64,000 bases of DNA from CBDIBC01 sp965276635. Lineage in GTDB: Bacteria; Actinomycetota; Acidimicrobiia; Acidimicrobiales; Palsa-688. Below, piece after piece: positions 17,534-26,429 of this stretch. The translations under genes were made by a program, and so were the position numbers. The stretch's first letter is position 1, and each line of letters starts with the position of its first letter. The notes below the pieces were generated by a model. That model did not search any database, had not been told where the DNA came from, and saw only the letters and a program-made list of their open reading frames with translations. The stretch is taken from positions 1,426,001 to 1,490,000 of the forward strand of contig CBDIBC010000005.1 of the NCBI GenBank assembly GCA_965276635.1, in the 5' to 3' direction.

Positions 17534-18288
17534 GACGGGTCGGACAGCTGGGCGGGTGCATTGTCTGCCGGGCGCATCTCTGCCGGTTCGGATGGCGGCG
17601 GGTACGCGTCCTCACCAGGCCGGTGCGCCAACGATTGCAGGTAGCCACGGGGCCCGAAGGTCTTGATCTTTGCAGCGAAGTCGGCGAGCACCCCGGCCAG
17701 GTCATCGAGCTGGTCGCCGTACTCGCGCGCCATGAGGTCGACGCGGCCCTTCCTCCAGGTGCGGAAGTGGTCATGCCAGTTGGTGGGCGAGGCGTCAGGG
17801 GCCTCGCCGAGCACGGCCGCCATCACCGGGTCCAGGCCGGTCGGGACGTTGAGGCCCATCTCTTGGAGGCGTTCGTCGATGGGGCCCAACTGGCTCTCGC
17901 TGCCCAGGATGGCGAAGTACAGCTGGACGGCGGGGATCCCGGTGTCTGCGATCGGCGTGTCCATGGCGCCACTCGGTGGCAGGAAGAAGTACGGGATCGG
18001 CACTTCGAACACGAGTGACAGCAGGTAGAGCTCGTGGGCGTCGAACCGCCGCCTCCGATCACCGTCGAAGCCTCGCTCCATGGCCGAGATCGACGCCTGC
18101 CGCAGCTGATGGCCGCTGAACTCCGCCAGCTTCTCGGCGACCTGGTGTTGCGTCCAGCCCCGTCGCTCCCGGATAGCGCGGACGTTGAAGGACACCACGG
18201 CGTTGACATCGATCGGCGCGCCCCGTCCGGGCTCGCCAATGGCATCCGGCTCGGAGTCCGGTCTGCCTCGACGCGAGGGACGTGCCAT
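17530..18288 (-). CDS. XRE-family repressor of the island
   Basis: 252 aa from ATG 18288; the longer reading to 18405 crosses the operators and is rejected. The HTH lies at about 30-85: NVRAIRERRGWTQHQVAEKLAEFSGHQLRQASISAMERG. The C-terminal ~150 residues have no recognised family. It overlaps the integrase start and is divergent from the excisionase-like gene; two copies of a 15-bp operator lie between them. It probably controls both integration/excision and replication genes. Confidence 0.8.
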   Translation of the reverse strand: MARPSRRGRPDSEPDAIGEPGRGAPIDVNAVVSFNVRAIRERRGWTQHQVAEKLAEFSGHQLRQASISAMERGFDGDRRRRFDAHELYLLSLVFEVPIPYFFLPPSGAMDTPIADTGIPAVQLYFAILGSESQLGPIDERLQEMGLNVPTGLDPVMAAVLGEAPDASPTNWHDHFRTWRKGRVDLMAREYGDQLDDLAGVLADFAAKIKTFGPRGYLQSLAHRPGEDAYPPPSEPAEMRPADNAPAQLSDPS

Positions 18289-18309
18289 CTCACGATCGTA
18301 CCGCTGCAA

Positions 18310-18324
18310 GTTGTGCGCCACAAC
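18310..18324. promoter_or_regulatory. Operator copy 1 (XRE divergent promoter)
   Basis: GTTGTGCGCCACAAC: 6-bp perfect inverted arms around three bases. It lies 22 bp upstream of the XRE start, where it could block that gene's own promoter. Confidence 0.65.
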
Positions 18325-18353
18325 ATCGTTACATGGTAGGTGGTAGGCTATGG

Positions 18354-18368
18354 GTTGTAGCCCACAAC
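18354..18368. promoter_or_regulatory. Operator copy 2 (XRE divergent promoter)
   Basis: GTTGTAGCCCACAAC, 12 of 15 identical to copy 1, centred 44 bp away (about four helical turns), which would allow cooperative binding. It sits just 5' of AAGGAG, the ribosome binding site of the excisionase-like gene at 18384. Confidence 0.65.
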
Positions 18369-18383
18369 AAGGAGAAGTTATCC

Positions 18384-18596
18384 GTGTTCGATGACGTTCC
18401 GCCATTCATGACGATCGAGCAGGCGGCAAAGGTTCTGCAGCTTGGACGGTCCAAGACCTACGAGCTGAGTGTGGAGTGGGAACGCAGCGGCGGTGCCAGC
18501 GGCCTTCCTTTCGTGTGGTTCGGCCGCCAAAAGCGGATCCCGCGAGCGGTGCTTCAACGCTTCGTCGACGCCACCCTCGCGCCGCCGGCGGCGTGA
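18384..18596 (+). CDS. Excisionase-like small HTH protein
   Basis: 70 aa from GTG 18384 with AAGGAG nine bases upstream. The helix-turn-helix (MTIEQAAKVLQLGRSKTYELS) with a wing ending PFVWFGRQKRIPRAVLQRFVD is the MerR/excisionase HTH_17 type. Such proteins bind att arms to favour excision, or activate the replication gene. It is first in a rightward set with the ATPase. Confidence 0.75.
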   Translation: MFDDVPPFMTIEQAAKVLQLGRSKTYELSVEWERSGGASGLPFVWFGRQKRIPRAVLQRFVDATLAPPAA

Positions 18597-18642
18597 GGGA
18601 CAGGCCCCTCCTGCGCTCAGGCGGGGCCCCGAGGACCGACGG

Positions 18643-19800
18643 ATGGTGATGTCCCGGATCGACCCCCATGACCGGGTCACCCCACTCCGCCGGTCGGGCT
18701 CGCCGGAGTCACAGGTACCCGACCTCCTCGAGGACGACCAACCGGTTGGCCTGACATGGACGCCGGCGGACCTCCAAGGCGTCGTGGCCTCGCTGCTCGC
18801 CGGGACCGTCCGTCGACCGGAACCGACGCTGGGGCGGCGAAGCGACGGCGCCGCGCTGCTCTACGCCGGCCGGGTCAACTCGCTGATCTCCGAGTCTGGC
18901 GGCGCCAAGACGTGGGTCGCCCTCGAAGCCTGCCGCCAGGAGCTCCAGGCCGGACACCACGTTGTCTTCGTGGACTTCGAGGATCACGCCGAGGGCATCG
19001 TCGCGCGGCTTCTCGACCTCGGTGCGGCCCCCGATGCCGTCGTCGAGCGGTTCCGGTACGTCTGCCCCCAGGAGCCTTTCTCCATCGCCGCCGAGTCCCG
19101 TCTCGCCGCTGTCCTGGTGGAGAGCCGACCGACGCTCGTGGTCATCGATTCCATCGGTGAGTCCATGGCGTTGGATGGGATCCGGCCCAACGACGACGAC
19201 CAGGTGGCTCGGTGGTACCGCCGCCTGCCCCGGCGTGTTGCAGCAGCCGGACCGGCGGTCCTCGGCCTCGACCATGTGACCAAGAGTGGCGAGGGGCGCG
19301 GCCTGTTCGCCATCGGTTCGCAGCGAAAGCGGGCCGCGGTGTCGGGCGCCTCCTACATGCTCGAGACGGTCCTCGACTTCGGGAAGGGACGCACCGGTAG
19401 TGCCCGTCTGGTCGTAGCCAAGGACCGTCACGGCACGTACGTCCAGGGCCAGACCGCCGCCACCTTCGTCTTGGGACCCGCCTCCGAAGGCGAGCGTGAC
19501 GGCCTGCTCGAGGCCCGCATCGAAGCCCCTTCAGTGGCCTCCATCGAACCCGCTTCCTTCCGCCCGACCCGGCTGATGGAGCGCGTCTCGCTCTACATCG
19601 AGGACCACCCAGGCGCCTCCGGCAACGACATCGACAGGGCCCGACTCGGCAAGGCCGACTATGTCCGCAAGGCCACCGGCGTCCTCGTCACGGAGGGCTG
19701 GCTACAGGTCGAACGGGTCGGCCCAGCCATGCGCCACCGGAGTGAACGCCCGTTTCGTGAGGACCCCGGGGTTTCCTCACCGGCGAACGGGATCGTATGA
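18643..19800 (+). CDS. RepA/RecA-like AAA ATPase of the element
   Basis: 385 aa from ATG 18643. The P-loop is degenerate (SESGGAKTW, 83-91, in place of GxxGxGKT), with a strong Walker B (LVVIDSIGES) and a RecA-fold pattern (HHVVFVDFEDHAEGIVARL; VLGLDHVTKSGEGR). The C-terminal third has a winged-helix look (VSLYIEDHPGASGNDIDRARLGKADYVRKATGVL). Family members accompany integrative actinobacterial elements and act as replication-initiation helicases (RepA/primase-associated). Iteron-like repeats begin 11 bp after it ends. Confidence 0.65.
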   Translation: MVMSRIDPHDRVTPLRRSGSPESQVPDLLEDDQPVGLTWTPADLQGVVASLLAGTVRRPEPTLGRRSDGAALLYAGRVNSLISESGGAKTWVALEACRQELQAGHHVVFVDFEDHAEGIVARLLDLGAAPDAVVERFRYVCPQEPFSIAAESRLAAVLVESRPTLVVIDSIGESMALDGIRPNDDDQVARWYRRLPRRVAAAGPAVLGLDHVTKSGEGRGLFAIGSQRKRAAVSGASYMLETVLDFGKGRTGSARLVVAKDRHGTYVQGQTAATFVLGPASEGERDGLLEARIEAPSVASIEPASFRPTRLMERVSLYIEDHPGASGNDIDRARLGKADYVRKATGVLVTEGWLQVERVGPAMRHRSERPFREDPGVSSPANGIV

Positions 19801-19810
19801 ACCGCGCCGA

Positions 19811-19892
19811 CCTCGTCCCCTCGTCCCCTTCTCGTCCCAGGATCGTCCGGACGAACTCGTCCCCCTCGTCCCCCCCTTCAAGGGGGGACGAG
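19811..19892. repeat. TCGTCCCC iterons and 12-bp hairpin: candidate origin or oriT
   Basis: At least four near-copies of (C)TCGTCCCC occur between 19811 and 19875, interleaved with ATCGTCCGG. The last copy forms the left arm of a perfect 12-bp inverted repeat (CCTCGTCCCCCC, loop TTCAA, GGGGGGACGAGG; 19864-19892). Directly repeated short motifs after a RepA-like gene plus a strong stem before a relaxase gene are what a replication origin or transfer origin looks like; a terminator is the simpler alternative for the hairpin. Confidence 0.5.
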
Positions 19893-19975
19893 GTCAGGGA
19901 CGACCCGGCGGCCGGAGCGCCCCGTCCCGGGACGAACTTCCGCCGGCGACGCCGATCCGACCAGTTGCCCTTCAA

Positions 19976-20125
19976 CCCATTCACCTCCAACCCGCTCACC
20001 TCCCACCACTCCTCACGCCACTCCACCAACCAACCCCCAACCCCTGCCCACACACTCACCACCGACACCGCCCCACCCACAATCCCTACTGCCACCCCAC
20101 AACACCGCCCAACCCGAACACGATT
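19976..20125 (+). other. C-rich, G-poor tract before the relaxase gene
   Basis: About 150 bases composed mostly of C and A with very few G, in a window where G and C are otherwise balanced. A reading frame runs through it (19797-20156, Pro/Thr/Ser-rich), but it looks like composition, not a protein. The bias fits a Rho-loading (rut-like) leader or a strand kept single during transfer or replication. Confidence 0.5.
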
Positions 20126-20155
20126 GCAACTTGCATTTGGCGGGGCCAGCGCCTG

Positions 20156-22996
20156 ATGGCGTGGATGCGAATGATGGGCCTCGACTCCGTCGAGTACCAC
20201 GAGCACACCGTCGCCGGTCGTGGCGACGACCCCGTCGCGGCCGCTGCTGACTACTACGCATCCAGAGGGGAAACACCCATGACCTGGGGCGGTCGCGGTC
20301 GGGGATTACTGGGCCTGGACGGCCAGGTCGACCTCGACGACTATCGCGCCATCTAGGCCGCCGGCGGGGCGCTCGACCCGGCAAGCGGGACGAGGCTGGT
20401 CGCCTGCCGTCGTCCCGGCCTGGAACTCGTCGTCTCCCCGCACAAATCCGTCGCCGAGCTCGGCGTGATCGGCCGAGCGGAGGACATGCACGCCATCGTC
20501 GACGCCGAGCGCGACGCAACCCTCGACTTCCTCGACATGCAGGTCGCCGACAGGGGAGGGCGACGAGGCAGAGCGGTCACTGCGTCACCGACCGGTGGAC
20601 TGCTGTGGGCGACCTCTCGGCACGCCACCACTCGCGCCGGCGACCCGCAGGTGCACGACCACGTCCTCATCGCAAACGTCGTCGCCATGGTCGACACCCG
20701 TGGCGGCTGGAAGGGCCTCGACACCGCCTTCCTCCGCGACCAGCTTCACGCCGCAACAGCGGTCGGGCGGATGGCCGCCGCAGCCAAGGCCGTCGAACTC
20801 GGCTACGCCATCATCGCCGACGACGGCCCGTCAGGGCGGCTCGGCAGCTGGAGCATCGATGGCATCCCCGAAGCCATCTGTGCGCTCCACTCCACCCGGT
20901 CCGGCCAGATCACCGCCGCCGTCGGCGCCGATGCGTCCTATGCCGCCCGATCCATGGCCGCTCGCTCTACTCGCGACCGCAAGACCCACGACAGCATCGA
21001 GGACCACGCCAGCCGTTGGCAGGCCGAGCTGGCGGATGCCGGCCACCGCCCCGACGAACTGCGCGCCGCAGTTGACGCCGCCGGCGGAAAGTGGTCCGCC
21101 GAACCCGTCGATGTGGCCGAGCTCGCCGCCGATCTCCTGGGCCGGGGCGGTCGGCTGGCCGAGAGCAACACCTTCACCAAGGCGGACGTGATCGTGGCCG
21201 TTGCACGGCACCTCCATGGGCTGCCCCTCTCCGCGCTCGACCACGCCGTCGACGCCGTGCTCAACCACGACGACGCCATCGCCCTCCCGCACCTGGCAAC
21301 CTCCCGCAACGACGTCTGGGTCGCCCGCTGCGTCCTCGCCGACGAACGCAACATCGAGCAGCTCGCCAGCACTCTGATCGACCGACGCGCTCCGGCGCTC
21401 GACGATGACATGGCACGGCGGGCCGTGAGGGCCACAGAGACCGGACTTGGCCACCCTCTCACCGACCTCCAGCGACAAGTGGCGGTCGGGCTAATGACCA
21501 GCGGCCGCCGCCTCGAGCTGGTGATCGGCGTCGCCGGCTCCGGCAAGACCACCGCGCTTTCCGCCGTGCGGAACGGCTTCGAGTCGGGCGGCTACCGGGT
21601 CATCGGGGCGGCCACCTCCGGCCAGGCTGCCCGGAACCTCAGCGAGGGTGCCGGCATCGGCTCACACACCGTGGCGTCGCTCACCTGGCGCCTCGACCAC
21701 GCCGGCATCGCCCTCAACGACCGCGATGTCGTCGTACTGGACGAAGGCGCCATGACCTCTGACCTCGACATCGCCCGGCCCCTCGGGGCGGTCTCGCGAT
21801 GCGGAGCCAAGCTGGTGATCGTCGGCGACGACCGTCAACTCGGCGCCATCGGCCCCGGAGGAGGGCTCACCGCCCTCTGCGAACGTCACCCGGAACGGAC
21901 CTGGCAGCTCACCGACAACCTGCGCCAAACCGACCCCGGCGAAGCCACGGCCCTGGCCCACCTCCGAGCAGGGCACCTCCCGTCCGCCCTCACGTGGTAC
22001 GCCCGCCACGGCCGCATCCGCCGCGACGGCGACCGCCGGGCAGCCGTGCTGACCATGGCAAGAGCCTGGGCCGGCGATGTAGCCGCCGGCCGAAACAGTC
22101 TGCTCCTCGCCTACCGCCGCGACAGCGTCGAAGCCCTCAACCAGGTGGCCCGCACCCTGATCGAACGAGCTGGCGGCCTCACCGGCCCCGAGCTGACCGC
22201 CCCCGGCGGACGCAAGTACCGGGCGGGCGACCGGGTCATCACCCTCGCCCCAGGCCCCGACGGCGCCTGGGTCACCTCCCAGACGGCGCTGGTCACTGCG
22301 GTCAACCCCGATAGCAACGTGATTGACGCACGAACGCCGGAAGGACGGCACCTCCACTTTGGACCCGAGGAGATCGGTGCAGACCGGCTCGCCCACGGCT
22401 ATGCCATGACTGCCCACCGAGCCCAGGGCGCCACCGTCGACGCCGCTCACGTCCTCGACGACGGCGGCGGCCGGGAGCTCGCCTACGTCGCCATGAGCCG
22501 GGCCAGCCGTACCAGCCACGTCTATGTCGTCGCTGGTGACCCTCAGAGCGCCACAGCCCGCCTCCAGCGGTCCTGGGACGACCAACGTCGCCACCAGTGG
22601 GCGCTCGACCAGGCCCGGGTTGCTCAGCGCCTCACAGACCTGCAGGCCGAGCGAACGCAACTGCTCGAGCGAGTCCCCCCTGATGTCAGCAAGCAACTCG
22701 CCGACGCTCGCGCCGAGCTGAACTTGCGGGAGGCCGAGGACGCATGCGGTGATGGCGGGCCAAGGCCGACGGATCGGGTTGCACAGCTGGAGTCAGCAGC
22801 TGCCGTCCGACGGCAGTTCCTCCAGCACCACCCTGAAGTCGCCGACCGAATCCAAGAGATCGATCGGGAAATCCTGCAAAGGCGCACTGCAGCTCGCCGA
22901 GCGACCGCGGCCATCACAGCACTCAGCCGGCCGACTGCTGTAACCCCGGGGGTCGACGGACCGGAGGTGGGGCGTGCGCCCAGTCCGGTCCTCTGA
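20156..22996 (+). pseudogene. MobF-type relaxase/helicase (TraA/TrwC-like) with an in-frame amber codon
   Basis: Start ATG 20156. The first 66 codons (MMGLDSVEYHEHTV, AAADYYASRGETPMTWGG) and the continuation after 20356 (LVACRRPGLELVVSPHKSVAELGVIGRAEDMHAIVDAERDATLDFL) match the relaxase N-terminus in one frame, interrupted only by TAG at 20354-20356. Downstream are the helicase motifs GVAGSGKTTAL, VVVLDEGAM, VGDDRQLGAIGPGG and TAHRAQGATVDAAHV, and a coiled tail. A relaxase nicks oriT and pilots the strand. An 843-aa piece could still be made from 20465, but it lacks the nicking domain start. Readthrough is possible but unproven; Tyr (TAC/TAT) to TAG is the likely change. Confidence 0.85.
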
Positions 22997-23016
22997 CTTT
23001 CCAGCCGGAAGTCAGA
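22992..23016 (+). terminator. Hairpin at the relaxase stop codon
   Basis: TCTGACTTTCC and GGAAGTCAGA pair (10 bp with one bulged T) around AGCC; the stem includes the relaxase TGA. There is no T-run. Confidence 0.5.
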
Positions 23017-23491
23017 CATCGTGATTCGGCCGGCGTTCTTCGGAGGTCGAAGGCGAAGACCGCCCGTGATCTGCGGGGCACGTTCTGCTCGGAGATCGTG
23101 AACCTGGCTAAGGGATATAGCCGTCGATCGGGCGTCGCCGACCCGATTCAAAACCTTGCTGGTGTCGGGACTAGAAGGATCGTTGGGAGCGTGCGGCTTC
23201 ACTCGGCGTCGACCGGTCAGACCCGACCGGAGGGCTGTCGCGGATAGCCCCCCTTTACCGGGCAAGTCACCGGGCGGCCTTTACGGGACACCGCCGCAGC
23301 GGGGCCCTCCTGCCTGCGGCGTCGCCGTAGAGGGTCCGCATTCGGGGATGTCGTTTCGCCGGGCTGCTCGACGAAGGGCAGTCGGCGGGGGACTGCGTGG
23401 CCGGTACTTGCCGCGGTGCCCGACGGCCGCCCTGACCGCCTGTTGGCGGCGTGGGGTATGGGCGTCGGTGGGGTGCATTGGCAGGTCCGGG
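23017..23491. other. 475 bp with no recognisable gene
   Basis: No frame here gives a credible protein on either strand. The stretch probably holds the 3' untranslated regions of the convergent relaxase and MFS genes and decayed DNA. Confidence 0.5.
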
Positions 23492-25015
23492 TTAGACCAC
23501 CTCGGCCCGCTCGGTTAGTGCTAGCTCGGTCGGTGGCTCCTTTCCGGCGTCGTCCGCCACGTCCGTTACGACGTCTTCTCGTCGAGCGCGGACCAGGAGC
23601 AGGGTGACCACGGCGCATACGCCGAGGATGACGGCACCGACGGTGAACGCCGTGGTGTATCCGTGCACCAGTCCGAGGGCGTGGGCTGCGCTGGACAGTC
23701 CGTGGCTGGCCACGTAGCTCGCTGTTGCGGTGGCGGCGATGGTATTGAGCAGGGCGGTGCCGAGCGAGTTGCCGATCTGCTGGGTGGTGTTGACCAGGGC
23801 GCTGGCCACCCCGGCATCGCCGGGCTGCACCCCGACCAGGGCGGTCGAGATCAGTGGCACGAAGGCCAACCCGAGGCCCAGGCTGGTGACGAACTCAGCC
23901 GGCAGAACGTGGCTCGAGAAGCCGGTGTGGACACCGATCTGGGTGAACAGCACCAGACCGATGGCGCCGAGGCCCATGCCGCCCACCATGAGAAGCCGGG
24001 GACCAACCCGGGCCATCAGCTTGCCGGCCACGGTGGCCCCCACGAAGACCCCGGCCGAGTAGGGCAGGTACGCGAAGCCGGTTTTTAGGGCCGAGTAGCC
24101 GAGGATGCCCTGCAGGTAGTAGGTCAGCAGCACGAAGGTGCTGAACATGCCGGCGATCAGGAGGAGGCTGCCGAGGTAGGCACCACCCCGGGTCCGGTCG
24201 GCCAGTACCCGCAGCGGCAACAGGGGGTGTTTGACGCGGGCCTCGATGGCCACGAACGCGGCCAGGAGGACGGCGGCGGTGGCGAGCAACGCGACCGTGA
24301 TCCCCGACGTCCACCCGTCGGAGGCGGCTTTGGTGAAGCCGTAGACCAGGGCGACGAGGCCGGCGGTGACGGCGGCGGTGCCGGCGATGTCATAGCGCGC
24401 TTTGCCTTCGGCTTTGCTCTCCGTCACCAGCCAGCGTGACCCGGCCAGGGCGATCAGGGCGATGGGCACGTTGACCAGCAGGGTCCACCGCCACGAGGCC
24501 CACTGGGTCAGCATCCCGCCCATGATCAGGCCGATCGACAGCCCGCCGGCGGAGATGGCGCCGTAGACCCCGAAGGCCCGGGCCTGCTCCTTGGCGTCGG
24601 TGAAGGTCACCGTGATGAGCGACAGAGCAGCAGGAGCCAGGAGGGCGGCGAACGCCCCTTGAGCGGCCCGGGCCCCGAAGAGCATGGGGGCGTTTTGGGC
24701 CACGCCGCCGAGGACCGAGGCGGTGGCGAAGCCGACTAGGCCGATCTCGAAGATGCGCTTGCGGCCCACGAAGTCGGCGATACGGCCGCCAAGGAGTAGC
24801 AGGCCGCCGAAAGCCAGGGAGTAGGCGGTGAACGCCCACTGGCGGTTGGCCACCGAGATGTGCAGGCCAGACTGGATCGAGGGCAGGGCGACGGTGACGA
24901 TCGAGGCGTCGAGCACCACCATCAGCTGGGCGAGGGCGATGACGGCGAGGACCCGGAACCGCCGGGGGTCGGCTGTGCCGACCCCCGGGGTCGTTGAGGT
25001 GGGAGGGGCGCTCAT
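23492..25015 (-). CDS. MFS drug-resistance exporter, DHA2 (14-helix) type
   Basis: 507 aa from ATG 25015, overlapping the DUF427 stop as ATGA. Motifs: LAQLMVVLDASIVTVALPSIQ (motif D1 of DHA2 exporters), LLLGGRIADFVGRKRIF (motif A), and the GxxxGPxxGG-like motif C region as SIGLIMGGMLTQWASWRW. Fourteen hydrophobic segments can be counted. It likely exports a hydrophobic toxic compound by proton antiport. It is cotranscribed with DUF427 and divergent from a TetR gene across a perfect operator, so it is presumably induced by its substrate. Confidence 0.9.
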   Translation of the reverse strand: MSAPPTSTTPGVGTADPRRFRVLAVIALAQLMVVLDASIVTVALPSIQSGLHISVANRQWAFTAYSLAFGGLLLLGGRIADFVGRKRIFEIGLVGFATASVLGGVAQNAPMLFGARAAQGAFAALLAPAALSLITVTFTDAKEQARAFGVYGAISAGGLSIGLIMGGMLTQWASWRWTLLVNVPIALIALAGSRWLVTESKAEGKARYDIAGTAAVTAGLVALVYGFTKAASDGWTSGITVALLATAAVLLAAFVAIEARVKHPLLPLRVLADRTRGGAYLGSLLLIAGMFSTFVLLTYYLQGILGYSALKTGFAYLPYSAGVFVGATVAGKLMARVGPRLLMVGGMGLGAIGLVLFTQIGVHTGFSSHVLPAEFVTSLGLGLAFVPLISTALVGVQPGDAGVASALVNTTQQIGNSLGTALLNTIAATATASYVASHGLSSAAHALGLVHGYTTAFTVGAVILGVCAVVTLLLVRARREDVVTDVADDAGKEPPTELALTERAEVV

Positions 25016-25317
25016 GTCGTGATCGTCACTTGGGTCTTGTCGAACGCCACGTAGCCGCTGTAGTTGCGCCCGACCCGGTCGAACGAGGCTGGGTACGGGT
25101 CGGGGTAGCTCCACGCGGCGTCGTGATGGCTCGAACCCCCTGCCGTTACGTCGTGGTACTGCGCGTCGCCCTTCCACGGGCAGTTGTAGGGCGTGGCGCT
25201 GTCGCTGAACGCCTCTGTCCTCAGCGACGCAGGCGGGAAGTAGCTGTTGCCCTCGATGCTGATCAGGTCCGAGTCGGGTGCCTCGGCGACGACGATGCCA
25301 TCAATGGATGCCTTCAT
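25012..25317 (-). CDS. DUF427-domain protein
   Basis: 101 aa: MKASIDGIVVAEAPDSDLISIEGNSYFPPASL, then TPYNCPWKGDAQYHDV and AWSYPDPYPASFDRVGRNYSGYVAFD, which is the whole DUF427 pattern (conserved CPWKG.A.Y and W.YP.P). The biochemical role of this small beta-rich family is unknown; it is common near transporters and TetR genes in actinobacteria. First gene of the exporter operon. Confidence 0.88.
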   Translation of the reverse strand: MKASIDGIVVAEAPDSDLISIEGNSYFPPASLRTEAFSDSATPYNCPWKGDAQYHDVTAGGSSHHDAAWSYPDPYPASFDRVGRNYSGYVAFDKTQVTITT

Positions 25318-25353
25318 GTCCTTGTCCTCTCTGGTTGTTCAGAACTCGCAGCT

Positions 25354-25380
25354 CCGACCTGTATTATATAAACAGGTCGG
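25354..25380. promoter_or_regulatory. TetR operator over a TATTATATAA -10 region
   Basis: Perfect 9-bp inverted repeat CCGACCTGT / ACAGGTCGG around a 9-base AT-rich centre, between the divergent DUF427-MFS operon and tetR. The AT centre can serve as a -10 element, so binding would block transcription of either side. Confidence 0.75.
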
Positions 25381-25459
25381 TGTACTCAAAATGTACCAGG
25401 TGTGGGGTCGGAGCGCAACTACGTACACCCAGCGTTACCGGACGTGATACCATCGATGC

Positions 25460-26128
25460 GTGTGCGAACTTGAGAAGGGTCCGCAGGGCCGGCGCCGGGG
25501 CAGGGGAGCGCGAGAGCGCATCCTCGGCGCGGCGCAACAGCTGTTCCGCGAGCAGGGCATCAACAACACCGGCATGGATCAGCTGTGCGCGGTGGCGCAG
25601 GTGTCCAAGCGCACCGCCTACCAACACTTCGGCAGCAAGGACGAACTGATCGCCGAGTACCTGCGCCGGCTCGACCCCGACACGATGCCCGAGGTGTTCG
25701 AACGCAGCGACCTGACGCCGCGCGAACGGCTGCTCGCCTTTTTCGACAAGCCGCGGGCGTTCACGCACGACTTGACGCCCCTCTGCCCGTTCATCGCCGC
25801 TGCCGTGGAGATCGCCGACCCGGAGCATCCCGCCCGCGTGCGGGCTCGCGGGTACAAAGAGTCCGTCGCCGCGCGACTGACCGAGACCGCCCGGGAGGCT
25901 GGTGCCGCCGACCCGGAACTGCTCGGTGAGCAGCTGGCGCTGCTGGTCGACGGCGCCTCGGCCCGGACCCGGACCCTCGGCGTTGACGCCACCCCGACCG
26001 CCGTCGGCATCGCGGCCACACTCATCGAGCACGCAGTCCCGAAGACTGCGCCGGCGCGACCTCGGGCCAGCCAACGGCAAGCCAACCGGCGGCGCAGCGC
26101 TCAACCTGCGCTGGCCTCAGCCCGCTAA
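25460..26128 (+). CDS. TetR-family repressor of the MFS/DUF427 operon
   Basis: 222 aa from GTG 25460. The HTH (about 18-65) is RILGAAQQLFREQGINNTGMDQLCAVAQVSKRTAYQHFGSKDELIAEYL. The C-terminal ligand domain has the LL..Q..LLVDGA pattern of TetR_C proteins. It is divergent from the exporter and flanks its operator. The end is Arg/Ala-rich and low in complexity. Confidence 0.88.
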   Translation: MCELEKGPQGRRRGRGARERILGAAQQLFREQGINNTGMDQLCAVAQVSKRTAYQHFGSKDELIAEYLRRLDPDTMPEVFERSDLTPRERLLAFFDKPRAFTHDLTPLCPFIAAAVEIADPEHPARVRARGYKESVAARLTETAREAGAADPELLGEQLALLVDGASARTRTLGVDATPTAVGIAATLIEHAVPKTAPARPRASQRQANRRRSAQPALASAR

Positions 26129-26266
26129 CTATCCGCCGCTGCGTCGTTGACCGCAGCGTTCGCAGAACTGCGCGAGGCGGTCGCGGCCGTCACCGGCAAG
26201 GGAGATGTCAACACCCTCACCGAGGTGCTGTGGGCTGCGCTACACGGGTTGACGACCCTCGGCGGC
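26129..26266 (+). pseudogene. Fragment of a second TetR-like gene, left of the IS21 insertion
   Basis: The reading LTAAFAELREAVAAVTGKGDVNTLTEVLWAALHGLTTLGG resembles the ligand-binding C-terminal domain of TetR proteins and stops being continuous at the IS end. The same frame resumes after the IS at 32578. No HTH half is visible upstream, so the gene had lost its N-terminus or was joined here earlier. Confidence 0.7.
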
Positions 26267-26429
26267 TGTCCGTGGCCACGAGAAAGTCCGCAGTTTTGGC
26301 CATGAGAAGTCCGCAGTTCTGGCCATCAGATGTCGGCACTCCTCGCTGAAGCATCCACTTGAGGGCCCCTTCGGCCGGTCACGGTGGCGGTGCTAGCCAA
26401 CCGCCGCTCCGACCGAAGGGGACTCCTCC

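Noticed and set aside
19797..20156. 119-aa frame starting in an ATGA overlap with the RepA-like gene
   Set aside because: Content follows DNA composition (Ser/Pro/Arg, then Pro/Thr/His) and it spans the iterons, hairpin and C-rich tract. No protein motif.
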